From Lachnoclostridium sp. UBA1308 (GTDB taxonomy: Bacteria > Bacillota > Clostridia > Lachnospirales > Lachnospiraceae): a stretch of DNA of 64,000 nucleotides. The stretch is taken from NCBI GenBank assembly GCA_002307215.1, contig DBTU01000044.1:67938-131937 (forward strand), read 5' to 3'. Positions within the stretch are counted from its first letter, which is position 1; each line of letters begins with the position of its first letter. The position numbers and the translations under genes were made by a program. This document shows positions 34,627 through 43,609 of the stretch, piece after piece. The notes under the pieces are model-generated. The model was not told the DNA's origin, did no database searches, and was given only the letters and a program-made list of their open reading frames with translations.

Positions 34627-35652
34627 ATGAAAGAAAAGGTTATTATATATGGTACCGGGAAAGCCGGCACTAATTTTTATAAGATTGACTTTGATTATGA
34701 TTTATTTGAGCTAATTGCATTTTCCGATGGAAACATAGAAAAGCAGGGATTATATTTTTTTGATAAATTGATAATTCATCCACAGAAGATTGCAGATACT
34801 AATTATGATAAGGTAATCGTTGCAAGTGTATATTTTAAAGAAATCTTCGAAACACTGACGAAAGAATATGGTATTCCACCAGACAGAATAGTAAACACTC
34901 ATTATAAAGAATCAGAAAAAATATGGGAACGGCATGCAAATTACTATCTGAAACATCAGAAAGAAACAAGGACAATAAGAAAAGAAGCGATAGGTGATGG
35001 TGAAAAGATTTTGATTTATACTGCAATAGCCGGAACTTATGATACCTTAAGAGACCCATTGGTTGTTAGTGATAGATGCAGTTATATCTGTTATACAGAT
35101 AATCCTAATACAAAATCTGATATCTGGGAAATCAGACCCCTCAATATTATCAATAACGACATTGTGAGAAGCGCAAAAAAATTAAAAGTGCTTCCGCACG
35201 AATATTTTGAGGATTATAACTGGAGTATCTGGGTAGACGGGAAATTTCAGATTAAAAAGGATATGGTTGAATTGATTTCCCAATATGCTCTTCATAGTAA
35301 CTTTATAAGTTTTATGCATTATAAAAGAACACATGCCTTTGATGAAGCAAAAGCATGTATTGCATTGGGCTTTGACAATGTTGATGTCATCAATGCACAG
35401 GTGGAAGCATACAAAAAGGACGGATTTAAGGATGATAATGAATTAATAGAAGGAGGAGTATTATTCCGAAAGCATAATGAACCGGATGTAATTCGACTTA
35501 TGGAACGATGGTGGCATGAAATAAACAGTCACAGTAGACGGGATCAGATCAGCTTTAACTATTGTGCCTGGAAAGAGAACTTCTTTTTTGATTTACTCGA
35601 TATGAATATCTATGATAATCCTTATCTGATCAGATACCCGCATAATAAGTAG
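34627..35652 (+). CDS. Rossmann-like module fused to a DUF616 (TOD1/MUCI70-like) glycosyltransferase domain
   Basis: Residues 1-95 are the recurring module (IIYGTGKAGTNFYKI, AFSDGNIEKQG, YDKVIVASVYFKEI). Residues of about 115-335 match DUF616, a putative GT-A-like glycosyltransferase domain: ILIYTAIAGTYDTLRDP, CSYICYTDNPN, WSIWVDGKFQIKKDM (with a DG-type nucleotide motif), GGVLFRKHNEPDV and the RRDQISFNYCAWKE stretch. It is soluble, with no membrane segment. Probably it transfers a sugar within the glycan built by this island. A moderate AAAGGA site precedes the ATG. It is the first of a run of short-gap genes sharing the N-terminal module. Confidence 0.72.
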   Translation: MKEKVIIYGTGKAGTNFYKIDFDYDLFELIAFSDGNIEKQGLYFFDKLIIHPQKIADTNYDKVIVASVYFKEIFETLTKEYGIPPDRIVNTHYKESEKIWERHANYYLKHQKETRTIRKEAIGDGEKILIYTAIAGTYDTLRDPLVVSDRCSYICYTDNPNTKSDIWEIRPLNIINNDIVRSAKKLKVLPHEYFEDYNWSIWVDGKFQIKKDMVELISQYALHSNFISFMHYKRTHAFDEAKACIALGFDNVDVINAQVEAYKKDGFKDDNELIEGGVLFRKHNEPDVIRLMERWWHEINSHSRRDQISFNYCAWKENFFFDLLDMNIYDNPYLIRYPHNK

Positions 35653-35680
35653 ATATATAGATATATACGAAGGAGAAATC

Positions 35681-36919
35681 ATGAATAAGATAAAATTGTT
35701 GATTTTTGGCGCTGGACAGAATGGCAGAAAAGTATCAGAAAGTTTTATAACTGCTAATACTGACATAGTCGCTTACATTGATAATGATAAGGATAAAAAT
35801 GGAAGCGCATTTTTGAATAAGCCTATCATAACACCCAGTAAGATATTTGAATATGAATTTGAATTTATAGTAATATCGAACTATATTTATCAGCAAATTA
35901 ATGATGAATTAGTAAAAGAAGGGATAGATCAAGAAAAAATAATTAATTATTATCAATATTCTAAAAATGAAAAAGGATTAAAAGATATATTTAATTTGGA
36001 AAAAATGAAAATCGATATTTTAGAATATGAGATAACTAAACTAAAATTGATAACAAATAATATACACTATGAAATAGCAGATAAGATTAATAAAGAAGAG
36101 ATACAAATACCTATAGTAAAAAGCTGCGAAGAAACAATTGAAGAAATAATTAAGAATAGAAAATCTATCAGCCGTTTTGGTGATGGGGAGTTACCGCTTG
36201 CTTTTGGCTTGGGCCCGATTGGCTTTCAAAAATCAGATAAGGAATTGGCAAAAAGATTAAGAGAAATCCTGGTTAGTAAGGATGATATTCTTATTGGTAT
36301 TATGGATGCATTTGGAAATATAGAAAGGTATTCTTTTGATTATCAGATGCATTTGCGTAATATTTTAACAAAACAATGTAACAGAGATAATATGTATTCT
36401 ATGTTGGATTTCAATAAAGTTTATTATAATACCTTTATATCTAGGCCTTATACATTAACATATGACAGTCATTATGCATGGAGAATATTTGAATTATTAA
36501 AAGGGATTTGGAACAATCAGAATATCGTTTTCATTGAAGGAAGTGAAAGCAGATTAGGGTATGGTAATGACTTATTTGATAATGCAAAGTCAATACGGAG
36601 AATTGTCGGCCCCAAAGAAGATGCTTTTGACTGTTATGATTCGATATACCAGGAAACATTAAAAGTAGAAAAAGATGCTTTGATTTTATTGGCGCTTGGA
36701 CCTACGGCTACAATACTAGCTTATGACTTGGCGAAGGCGGGTTATTGGGCTGTAGATATTGGACATGTTGATATTGAGTATGAATGGTATCTGATGGGAG
36801 TAACAAGGAAAGTTCCCATTAAATATAAATATGTGAATGAAGCAAGAAACGGTGATATTGTAGATTCAATTTCGGATGATACTTATAGGAAGCAGATCAT
36901 AGCAGAGATTAAAATTTAA
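35681..36919 (+). CDS. Rossmann-like module fused to a DUF1792 (GT-D) glycosyltransferase domain, copy 1
   Basis: Residues 1-95 are the recurring module (LLIFGAGQNGRKV, YIDNDKDKNG, EFIVISNYIYQQI). After a coiled linker (about 100-145), residues 150-412 match DUF1792, the GT-D fold domain known from a streptococcal adhesin glycosyltransferase. SRFGDGELPLAFG (about 163-175) carries the metal-binding DGE triad, and EGSESRLGYGNDLFDNAKSIRRIVGP and LLALGPTATILAYDLAKAGYWAVDIGHVDIEYEW are also typical. It closely resembles the protein at 43609. AAGGAG precedes the ATG. The enzyme is predicted to be soluble and to extend a protein-linked glycan, by analogy. Confidence 0.8.
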   Translation: MNKIKLLIFGAGQNGRKVSESFITANTDIVAYIDNDKDKNGSAFLNKPIITPSKIFEYEFEFIVISNYIYQQINDELVKEGIDQEKIINYYQYSKNEKGLKDIFNLEKMKIDILEYEITKLKLITNNIHYEIADKINKEEIQIPIVKSCEETIEEIIKNRKSISRFGDGELPLAFGLGPIGFQKSDKELAKRLREILVSKDDILIGIMDAFGNIERYSFDYQMHLRNILTKQCNRDNMYSMLDFNKVYYNTFISRPYTLTYDSHYAWRIFELLKGIWNNQNIVFIEGSESRLGYGNDLFDNAKSIRRIVGPKEDAFDCYDSIYQETLKVEKDALILLALGPTATILAYDLAKAGYWAVDIGHVDIEYEWYLMGVTRKVPIKYKYVNEARNGDIVDSISDDTYRKQIIAEIKI

Positions 36920-36991
36920 TATATAGTATGTTTATTTATTACGAAAGGAAATTAGTGATATCTAATTTATAATATCATTTCGGTATCATAT

Positions 36992-37948
36992 ATGTATGAT
37001 TGTATTTTGTTTGGCACTGGAAAAGCATGTTTAAATCGAATCAATAGTTTGAATTTTAAACAGATTAATATAATAGGGGTATTTGATAATGATAAAAAGA
37101 AACAGGGAAAGCTTTTTTTGGGTTTGAAAATTGATGCACCGGATAATATTATTAATTATAAATATCAATACATTCTGGTTATAAGTTCCTTTTATGATGA
37201 AATATTCATACAGCTCACTAGTATTGGAGTCCCGAGAGTAAAAATAATTGATATACAGTCATTTCTCGCTCCGAATGCAAGTGGAAGATCATTGATTGTA
37301 AATGGTCATATTACTTATGAAAAAGGGTATCGTGTCGGAATAGAAATAGGTGGAGCTATGAATCCGATTTACCTGGCTGATCATAGAATTCAATTAAAGC
37401 AAATGGATTATACCCAGCATACAAAAAATGAAGAAGGTTATAAAAATATGGATCTGGTAAAGGTTGATATCATTGATGATGGAGAAACTTTAAACACCAT
37501 TAATGAAGGGACTTTAGATTTTATTATAGCATGTCATATGCTGGAGCATTGTCGAAATCCGATTGGTACAATTCGTAACTTTTTAAATAGAATTCGAACC
37601 GGTGGAATCATATTCCTTGCTGTACCTGATAAGCGCTATACATTTGATGATTATCGGATGCTGACAACCTTTGAGCATTTAGTGGAAGATGACACTAATG
37701 CAAGTAGAGAAAGAGAATATATTGATTACTGTGATATGGCTGAATCTGAGGCAGTTCCCTTTTCGATGTTTATTGAAGATAATATTGCATATATTCATTA
37801 TCATGTTTGGGATGCAAATTCCTTTATAGATTTTATATATAATCTACAAAAACTTTGGAATAAGTCGTTTTGCATTGAACAGGTCGGTATACTTGACAAT
37901 GGCTTATCTTCTAATGAAATCATATTAGTAATTAAGAAAGTGGATTGA
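36992..37948 (+). CDS. Rossmann-like module fused to a class I methyltransferase domain
   Basis: Residues 1-90 are the recurring module (ILFGTGKACLNRI, FDNDKKKQG, YILVISSFYDEI). Residues of about 100-318 form a class I SAM methyltransferase-like domain: GIEIGG near 116-121 is the cofactor loop, LDFIIACHMLEHCRNPIGTIRNFLNRIRTGGIIFLAVPDKRYTFD the later strands. It probably methylates a sugar in the glycan. There is no convincing ribosome binding site before ATG 36992; a weak AAAGGAAA lies too far upstream, so expression may be low or the true start differs. The 3' end overlaps the sequence just before the asparagine synthase start. Confidence 0.75.
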   Translation: MYDCILFGTGKACLNRINSLNFKQINIIGVFDNDKKKQGKLFLGLKIDAPDNIINYKYQYILVISSFYDEIFIQLTSIGVPRVKIIDIQSFLAPNASGRSLIVNGHITYEKGYRVGIEIGGAMNPIYLADHRIQLKQMDYTQHTKNEEGYKNMDLVKVDIIDDGETLNTINEGTLDFIIACHMLEHCRNPIGTIRNFLNRIRTGGIIFLAVPDKRYTFDDYRMLTTFEHLVEDDTNASREREYIDYCDMAESEAVPFSMFIEDNIAYIHYHVWDANSFIDFIYNLQKLWNKSFCIEQVGILDNGLSSNEIILVIKKVD

Positions 37949-37995
37949 GAAAACGATTAATAGACATAATACGTATGAAAGTTGGAAGAGTGAAA

Positions 37996-39708
37996 ATGTG
38001 CGGTATTATCGGTGGAAGCAAGTTATCATGGAATTATGAAGCAGCAGTAGCAAGTATTAAACATCGTGGCCCTGATGCTCAAAGAATCTGCAAATTTATG
38101 GATTTTGCTCTTGCGTTTGTAAGACTGTCAATCATCGATCTTTCTGATAACGGTATGCAGCCAATGCAGTCTGAAGACCGGAATGTTGCAATCGTATTTA
38201 ACGGTGAGATATACGGATTTCAAAAATTGAGGAATCAGTTGATTTATAAGGGATATAAATTTAGCTCCAGTTCCGATACTGAAGTTATACTGAATGCTTA
38301 TTTGGAGTATGGAGATAAATTTGTCCACCATATCGACGGTATGTTTGCTATAGTAATCTATGATAAAATCAGTTGTAAGATAAAGCTATATAGAGATCGT
38401 GTTGGGATAAAGCCCTTATACTATTTCTATAATGGAAAAGATTTTGCATTTGCATCGGAGTTAAAAGCAATTACCAATTTATGCAATGACATAGATTTTA
38501 ATGTAGACTATACAGCTATATATGACTATTTAACGTATTCTTATATCCCGGAACCAAAGACGATGTATAAAAATGTATTTAAGCTACCCCCGGGTCATTA
38601 TTTAATATATGATCTCAAGTCAAATAGAATCGAGACAATTCGAAGATATTGGAAGTTGAATGTAAACGATGCTTTCAGTGATAAATCAAACATTCAGGAA
38701 GTCAATGAAGAGATTAGAAGATTAATTGGCGAATCAGTAAATGAGCAGTTGGTTTCGGATGTTCCGGTAGGAAGTTTCTTAAGCGGTGGAATAGATTCCA
38801 GTGTGGTAACCTACGAAATCATGAAGATTAATCCAAAGATAGAGGCATTCTCATTGGGTTTTTCTTATAAAAAATATGATGAGCTTCAATATGCGGATCT
38901 ATTAGTAAACGATTTAAATATAATTAAAAACCAGGAAATTGTCGATAAAAATAAGGTAAGTAAATTATATCCGAAATTGAAAGAGTGGTACGATGAGCCT
39001 TATTCCGATACATCAGCATACCCAACATACCTGGTATCCAAACTGGCAAGGAAAAAGGTTTCAGTTGTATTAACCGGAGATGGCGGAGACGAAGTGTTTG
39101 GGGGATACTCAAGATATAATGATTTTCAAATATACAGCAAAGATTCACATGGTATTAATAATGCTAAGGTGTCACTTTTATTTGAGCGGTTGGTGGCATC
39201 GATGGAGCTTCCAGAGAATAGTAGACTGAGCGATTTTTTTCTTGATGATATCGTTAAAATCTGTATTATGACAAATGGAATGCCTAAGATGTTTAAAAAA
39301 GAATATGCAAAGCAATATCATATAGACAAGGATTATGATGACTATTGGTTCTTTCGAAAACATTATCATAAGGAGTTTCCTCCAATTACGCGTATGCAGT
39401 ATTTGGATTTTCATACATATCTACCCGGTGATATATTAACTAAGATTGATCGAGTAAGTATGCAGCATTCATTAGAAGCAAGAGTTCCTTTCTTAAGCAA
39501 GAAAATAGTTGAGTTTGCCTTTGGTATCGCACAGGAAACCAGATGCCCAAGCGGTAAGCTGAAAGGCATATTAAAAGATTCTTACCGTGATTTAATACCG
39601 GATAAGATTCTGGATAGAAGAAAGATGGGCTTTAACTTGCCAAATACATTTATTAAAGGGGATTTTGCTCATCAGGAAGAATTATTAAAGAGTATTTGGA
39701 AGTTATAA
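37996..39708 (+). CDS. asnB: Asparagine synthase-type glutamine amidotransferase, copy 1
   Basis: The 570-residue enzyme has an N-terminal class II glutaminase domain starting MCGIIGG, where Cys2 becomes the catalytic N-terminal residue, with RHGPDAQ-type and FNGEIY segments. The synthetase domain follows (about 230-560), with the PP-loop SGGIDSSV near 262-269 and LTGDGGDEVFGGY. Start 37996 is required so that Cys2 is exposed after Met removal; an upstream in-frame start would bury it. In glycan loci such enzymes often amidate uronic acids or other sugar acids, and the UDP-uronic acid pathways here fit that, but ordinary asparagine synthesis cannot be excluded. Confidence 0.85.
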   Translation: MCGIIGGSKLSWNYEAAVASIKHRGPDAQRICKFMDFALAFVRLSIIDLSDNGMQPMQSEDRNVAIVFNGEIYGFQKLRNQLIYKGYKFSSSSDTEVILNAYLEYGDKFVHHIDGMFAIVIYDKISCKIKLYRDRVGIKPLYYFYNGKDFAFASELKAITNLCNDIDFNVDYTAIYDYLTYSYIPEPKTMYKNVFKLPPGHYLIYDLKSNRIETIRRYWKLNVNDAFSDKSNIQEVNEEIRRLIGESVNEQLVSDVPVGSFLSGGIDSSVVTYEIMKINPKIEAFSLGFSYKKYDELQYADLLVNDLNIIKNQEIVDKNKVSKLYPKLKEWYDEPYSDTSAYPTYLVSKLARKKVSVVLTGDGGDEVFGGYSRYNDFQIYSKDSHGINNAKVSLLFERLVASMELPENSRLSDFFLDDIVKICIMTNGMPKMFKKEYAKQYHIDKDYDDYWFFRKHYHKEFPPITRMQYLDFHTYLPGDILTKIDRVSMQHSLEARVPFLSKKIVEFAFGIAQETRCPSGKLKGILKDSYRDLIPDKILDRRKMGFNLPNTFIKGDFAHQEELLKSIWKL

Positions 39709-39726
39709 AATAAGTAAACAGGGATA

Positions 39727-41085
39727 TTGGTGAATGCGATGAAGAATTTGATGAATGTTTACAGAACGAGAACTAAGAATAAAGTATCATTAGATCTTTA
39801 TCGGAATTATTATCTATTGTCAAGTCAAATTATCATTGACATGTTAAATTATTACAAAAAAGAGAAAAACAATAATATTGCCATATGGGGTGCAGGACTG
39901 AAGGGATTAGCATTTTTAAAGACCATAGATCCGGCTGGAAAGTATATATCTTATGTTTATGATATAGATGAAAAGAAAGAGGGTAATGTACTACTTACAG
40001 GGCATAAAGTTGTAAATTACAAAAAGAATGAGAACAAAAACATACAGGTAGTACTATTAATGAATAATAATTATGAGACAGAAGTTGCATGCTTATTGAA
40101 AGAAGCAGATATGAATGTCATATTAATTAATATAGACAGTGTAATAGATGGAGCCCTTACAGTAGAAGATATTCTAAGAACACAGAATAATTCTCGGAAG
40201 ATTGAATTAAGGAGTATATATGATTCAGTTGCAGCTATGGTAATCTTATATAATTGCGGAACGAATTGTATAAAAAATATTGAGTCATATGATAATCAGG
40301 TCAAGCAGGTTTTTGTTTATGATAATTCTACGGTGAAAAATGAAAAACTAATTCAACTTCTTAAAGAAAAGAAGAATATTGTATATATCAATGGAGATGG
40401 AAATCAGGGCATATCGATAGCAATTAATAAAGTGGCAGAAGAGGCAATCAGATGTAATTTTCAATGGTTGATTACATTTGATCAGGATAGCGTTGCAGAG
40501 AAAGATATGGTTGCGCATATGTGTAATTATGTAAACCGATGTGAATTTGCGGATAAATTAGGAATTGTATGTGCTGCGATAAACGATTCGGTTTTTCGGT
40601 TTGAGATTGCTGCAACGGAGATATCTTACAATAAATGGGTGCAGCAAAGTGGAAGTATGCTAAATCTGAAAGTTTTTCAAAAAATCGGTGGTTTTGATGA
40701 GGCATTATTTATTGATCAAGTAGATTTTGAATATTGTGTTCGATTAAAACAGTATGATTATAAAATTGTTAAAGTCAATAAAGCAATATTAATGCATAAT
40801 ACTTCAGATGATAATACTATATTTTTACGAAAAAGAGGAAGACCACTTTACATCAATAAGTATTCGCCTATGAGGTATTACTATAATACAAGAAATATTC
40901 TATATTGTACAAAAAAGTATAAAAAAGTAAATAAACAGTATTGGGAATCACAAAGAAGAAATTTGGGAAGTTTATTAATGACATTGCCTTATGAGAAGGG
41001 TAAAATAAAGAGAGTAAGAGCAGTTATTTTAGGATATATTGATTATATCTTTGATAATATGGGAAAAACACAAAGACATTTTTAA
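39727..41085 (+). CDS. GT2 (rhamnosyltransferase-like) glycosyltransferase with Rossmann-like module
   Basis: After about 45 helical residues comes the recurring module (about 45-140: IAIWGAGLKGLAF, YDIDEKKEG), then a GT2 domain (about 160-450): AMVILYNCGTNCIKNIESYDNQVK, YDNSTVKN, GNQGISIAINKVA, ITFDQDSVA with the DQD metal motif, and GGFDEALFIDQVDFEYCVRL, a segment typical of rhamnosyltransferases. It is soluble. The start is uncertain among TTG 39727, GTG 39730 and ATG 39739, since an AGGGA lies slightly upstream of all. The related, module-free enzyme is encoded at 41615. Confidence 0.78.
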   Translation: MVNAMKNLMNVYRTRTKNKVSLDLYRNYYLLSSQIIIDMLNYYKKEKNNNIAIWGAGLKGLAFLKTIDPAGKYISYVYDIDEKKEGNVLLTGHKVVNYKKNENKNIQVVLLMNNNYETEVACLLKEADMNVILINIDSVIDGALTVEDILRTQNNSRKIELRSIYDSVAAMVILYNCGTNCIKNIESYDNQVKQVFVYDNSTVKNEKLIQLLKEKKNIVYINGDGNQGISIAINKVAEEAIRCNFQWLITFDQDSVAEKDMVAHMCNYVNRCEFADKLGIVCAAINDSVFRFEIAATEISYNKWVQQSGSMLNLKVFQKIGGFDEALFIDQVDFEYCVRLKQYDYKIVKVNKAILMHNTSDDNTIFLRKRGRPLYINKYSPMRYYYNTRNILYCTKKYKKVNKQYWESQRRNLGSLLMTLPYEKGKIKRVRAVILGYIDYIFDNMGKTQRHF

Positions 41086-41115
41086 ACATTACAATAAGTA
41101 TAGGAGGAAAATATT

Positions 41116-41595
41116 ATGAAAAAAGGCATTTTAGCGGTTGTATCTTTTGCATTTGGAGTAGCAGGAGGAGTATTTGGAGGGAAAATTTTTAAATTTTATT
41201 TTAATAATGAGAAAAGTAAAGAGGATGATAAAGTATATAAATTTAAATTATATTATAATATCTTGAATCAATGGCTTATGAAAAAGAACGAAGGTAAATC
41301 AATTACCGAGTATTTTATAAGTAATGGTTATAAAACGATTGCAATCTATGGTATGGGTGAGTTAGGATGTCGCCTTTATGAAGAATTGAAAGACAGTGAA
41401 ATAAAAGTAAGCTATGCGATAGATAAAGAGTCAGGCTCCATTTATTCCGAACTTGAAGTATGTTCGATAGAGGAGGAGCTTCAGCCGGTAGATGCATTGA
41501 TTGTTACAGCAGTATTTGCATTTGATAAGATAGAAGAAGAGTTGGAGAAAATAGTAGATTTTCCTATTATTTCTTTGGAAGACGTTGTATGTTAA
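41116..41595 (+). CDS. Membrane-anchored Rossmann-like module protein
   Basis: This 159-residue protein has one N-terminal hydrophobic, Gly-rich segment (about 4-28, GILAVVSFAFGVAGGVFGG), a short charged linker, and then the recurring Rossmann-like module alone (about 72-159: IAIYGMGELGCRLYEEL, YAIDKESGS, VDALIVTAVFAFDKIEEEL). No catalytic domain is attached. It could anchor the complex of module-bearing enzymes to the membrane by module-module contact, which is speculative. Alternatively it is a lone nucleotide-binding protein. AGGAGG precedes the ATG. It overlaps the frame of the next glycosyltransferase gene only in an unused leader. Confidence 0.65.
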   Translation: MKKGILAVVSFAFGVAGGVFGGKIFKFYFNNEKSKEDDKVYKFKLYYNILNQWLMKKNEGKSITEYFISNGYKTIAIYGMGELGCRLYEELKDSEIKVSYAIDKESGSIYSELEVCSIEEELQPVDALIVTAVFAFDKIEEELEKIVDFPIISLEDVVC

Positions 41596-41614
41596 TAATC
41601 GGGATGAAAAACTT

Positions 41615-42457
41615 ATGAAATTAGCCGGAGTAATTGTATTATATAACCCAGATACTTTAGTCATAGATAATATTCTTTCCTATATAGACGATGTAGACAT
41701 ATTATATGCAGTTGACAACAGTAGCAATATCAACTCCAAAGTTATAAATCGAATAAAACAGATAAAGAAGATAGCGTACGTTTACAATGGCGGTAATAAA
41801 GGAATAGCATATGCTCAGAACGTAGCAGCGAAGGAAGCCATTAAAGAAAACTACAAATGGCTGCTTACAATGGATCAGGATAGTTTTGCTTCTAAAAATT
41901 CGATAGCAATGCTAAAGGAATATATTGAGATAAGCGATACTGGAAAAATTGGTATTGTGTCAACTTTTCAGGAAACTGAAATTGACAAAAGCAGAAATCA
42001 TTCCGCAAATCTGAGGAAAGTGCCTTGGGTTATATCCTCCGGAAATATAATAAACTTAGAAATATTCCAAAATGTTGGAGGATTTTTACAAAAGCTTTTT
42101 ATTGATGCAGTTGATTATGAATATTGCTTGCGTTTGCATTCTTATGGATACTCCATTCATATGCTGAACAAAGCGGTTATAAAACATAAGCTAGGAGAAA
42201 CAAAAAAAGTAGGAAACCAATATATGTATATTCACGATTATAGGAGGATGTATTTTAGGGTAAGAAATACTTTTTATATAAGAAAAAAATATAAAAAGAG
42301 TTGTCCGGATTTATCAAAAAATATTTTTGATATGTCGCTAATAACTTGGCAGCAGGATCTTCGATACGGAAAAAGAAGATTAAAACAGCTTCTCTATATG
42401 TGTTTAGGGTATTTTGATTTCTTAATAAACAATTTTAATAATAATATTCTAAGATAA
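41615..42457 (+). CDS. GT2 family glycosyltransferase (rhamnosyltransferase-like)
   Basis: This 281-residue soluble enzyme has the GT2 layout: AGVIVLYNPDTLVIDNILSYIDDVD, VDNSSNINSKV, GGNKGIAYAQNVAA, LTMDQDSFAS (metal motif), ISSGNIINLEIFQNVGGFLQKLFIDAVDYEYCLRL. It closely resembles the C-terminal part of the protein at 39727, but lacks the Rossmann-like module. I use ATG 41615, with GGGATGA 8 nt upstream, since a TTG at 41585 would overlap the previous gene. The duplicated pair would add related sugars, perhaps rhamnose-like, to the glycan. Confidence 0.8.
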   Translation: MKLAGVIVLYNPDTLVIDNILSYIDDVDILYAVDNSSNINSKVINRIKQIKKIAYVYNGGNKGIAYAQNVAAKEAIKENYKWLLTMDQDSFASKNSIAMLKEYIEISDTGKIGIVSTFQETEIDKSRNHSANLRKVPWVISSGNIINLEIFQNVGGFLQKLFIDAVDYEYCLRLHSYGYSIHMLNKAVIKHKLGETKKVGNQYMYIHDYRRMYFRVRNTFYIRKKYKKSCPDLSKNIFDMSLITWQQDLRYGKRRLKQLLYMCLGYFDFLINNFNNNILR

Positions 42458-42511
42458 TAACATAATACTAAGCGATATCTATTCGATGTTCGATAAGGAG
42501 ATTTTGCATAT

Positions 42512-43609
42512 ATGGAAAAAATATTAATCTTCGGAACAGGTGGAAGTGCCGAAAAATTTTATACTTTAATTGGAGATAACAAATATCAAATTGTCGGCTT
42601 TTTGGACAGCAATATTGATAAATGTGGAAGGTGTTTTCATAATCATATGATATATTCCCAGGACATGATTAATGGTTTGGTATATGATAAAATTATTATT
42701 TGCTCAGTCGCATATACCATTATTAGGGATAGATTGATTTCTGAATACAGTGTTCCTAAGGAAAAGATTGAAAACGGATTCTACTTCAATAAATGCAATC
42801 TTCTTGATTATTATAGAAACCATAATTATCTAGATGAAGAAATACAGCAGGTTATAATTAATATAGAAAAGCAGCCGTTAGAAAACTTTAACTATGATTT
42901 CGCAGATAAATATAAAACAGTTAGCATTGAAGTCTTTAAAGATAATGATACAGGGCTGTTTTACATAAAATATGAAAACAAAAGAATGTATATGAAAAGA
43001 AACTATGATACAGCCGAGAAAGTAATAGGATATTGTAGGCAGATACTGATGGAGCAAGATAGCGAATCTCCCCACAGATATTTAGACGATAATTTTTATG
43101 TAATGGAACATGATATTGTTATTGACGCAGGAGTAGCAGAAGGCAATTTTGCATTGGATATTATTGACAGAGCAGATAAGGTTTACCTTGTGGAACCGGA
43201 TACTGATTGGATTGAAGCGTTAAAGTATACATTTGCTCCATATAAAGATAAAGTGGTTTTTGTAGATAAATTTTTAGCAGATGATGTTAACGAGATAAGT
43301 ACAACGATAGATGAGATAATCAGAGATTCCGAGGTTGATTTTATTAAAATGGATATAGAGGGGTCGGAAATAAAGGCTTTGAAGGGTGCTGAAAAGACAC
43401 TGTTAAATAATAGTCCAAGATTAGCCCTCTGTGTTTATCATAACGAAAATGACGAAAAGGATATAAAAAGTATCTCAGAAAGTTATGGTTATCATTTTAA
43501 TTCTACCAAAGGATATATGGTATTTATTACTGGAGAGAATTGGAATAACAGGTTAGAACCAAAAAAATTAGTTAGGGGAGTTCTTAGGGGACGAAAGGGT
43601 GATTTATAA
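42512..43609 (+). CDS. Rossmann-like module fused to an FkbM family methyltransferase
   Basis: Residues 1-95 are the recurring module (ILIFGTGGSAEKFYTL, FLDSNIDKCG, YDKIIICSVAYTII). Residues of about 185-350 form an FkbM-type SAM methyltransferase: IVIDAGVAEGNFALDI (cofactor loop), VYLVEPDTDWIEAL, and VDFIKMDIEGSEIKALKGAEKTL, which is diagnostic. FkbM enzymes often O-methylate sugars. The stop codon overlaps the start of the next gene (TAATG), so the two are translationally coupled. AAGGAG lies before the ATG. Confidence 0.83.
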   Translation: MEKILIFGTGGSAEKFYTLIGDNKYQIVGFLDSNIDKCGRCFHNHMIYSQDMINGLVYDKIIICSVAYTIIRDRLISEYSVPKEKIENGFYFNKCNLLDYYRNHNYLDEEIQQVIINIEKQPLENFNYDFADKYKTVSIEVFKDNDTGLFYIKYENKRMYMKRNYDTAEKVIGYCRQILMEQDSESPHRYLDDNFYVMEHDIVIDAGVAEGNFALDIIDRADKVYLVEPDTDWIEALKYTFAPYKDKVVFVDKFLADDVNEISTTIDEIIRDSEVDFIKMDIEGSEIKALKGAEKTLLNNSPRLALCVYHNENDEKDIKSISESYGYHFNSTKGYMVFITGENWNNRLEPKKLVRGVLRGRKGDL

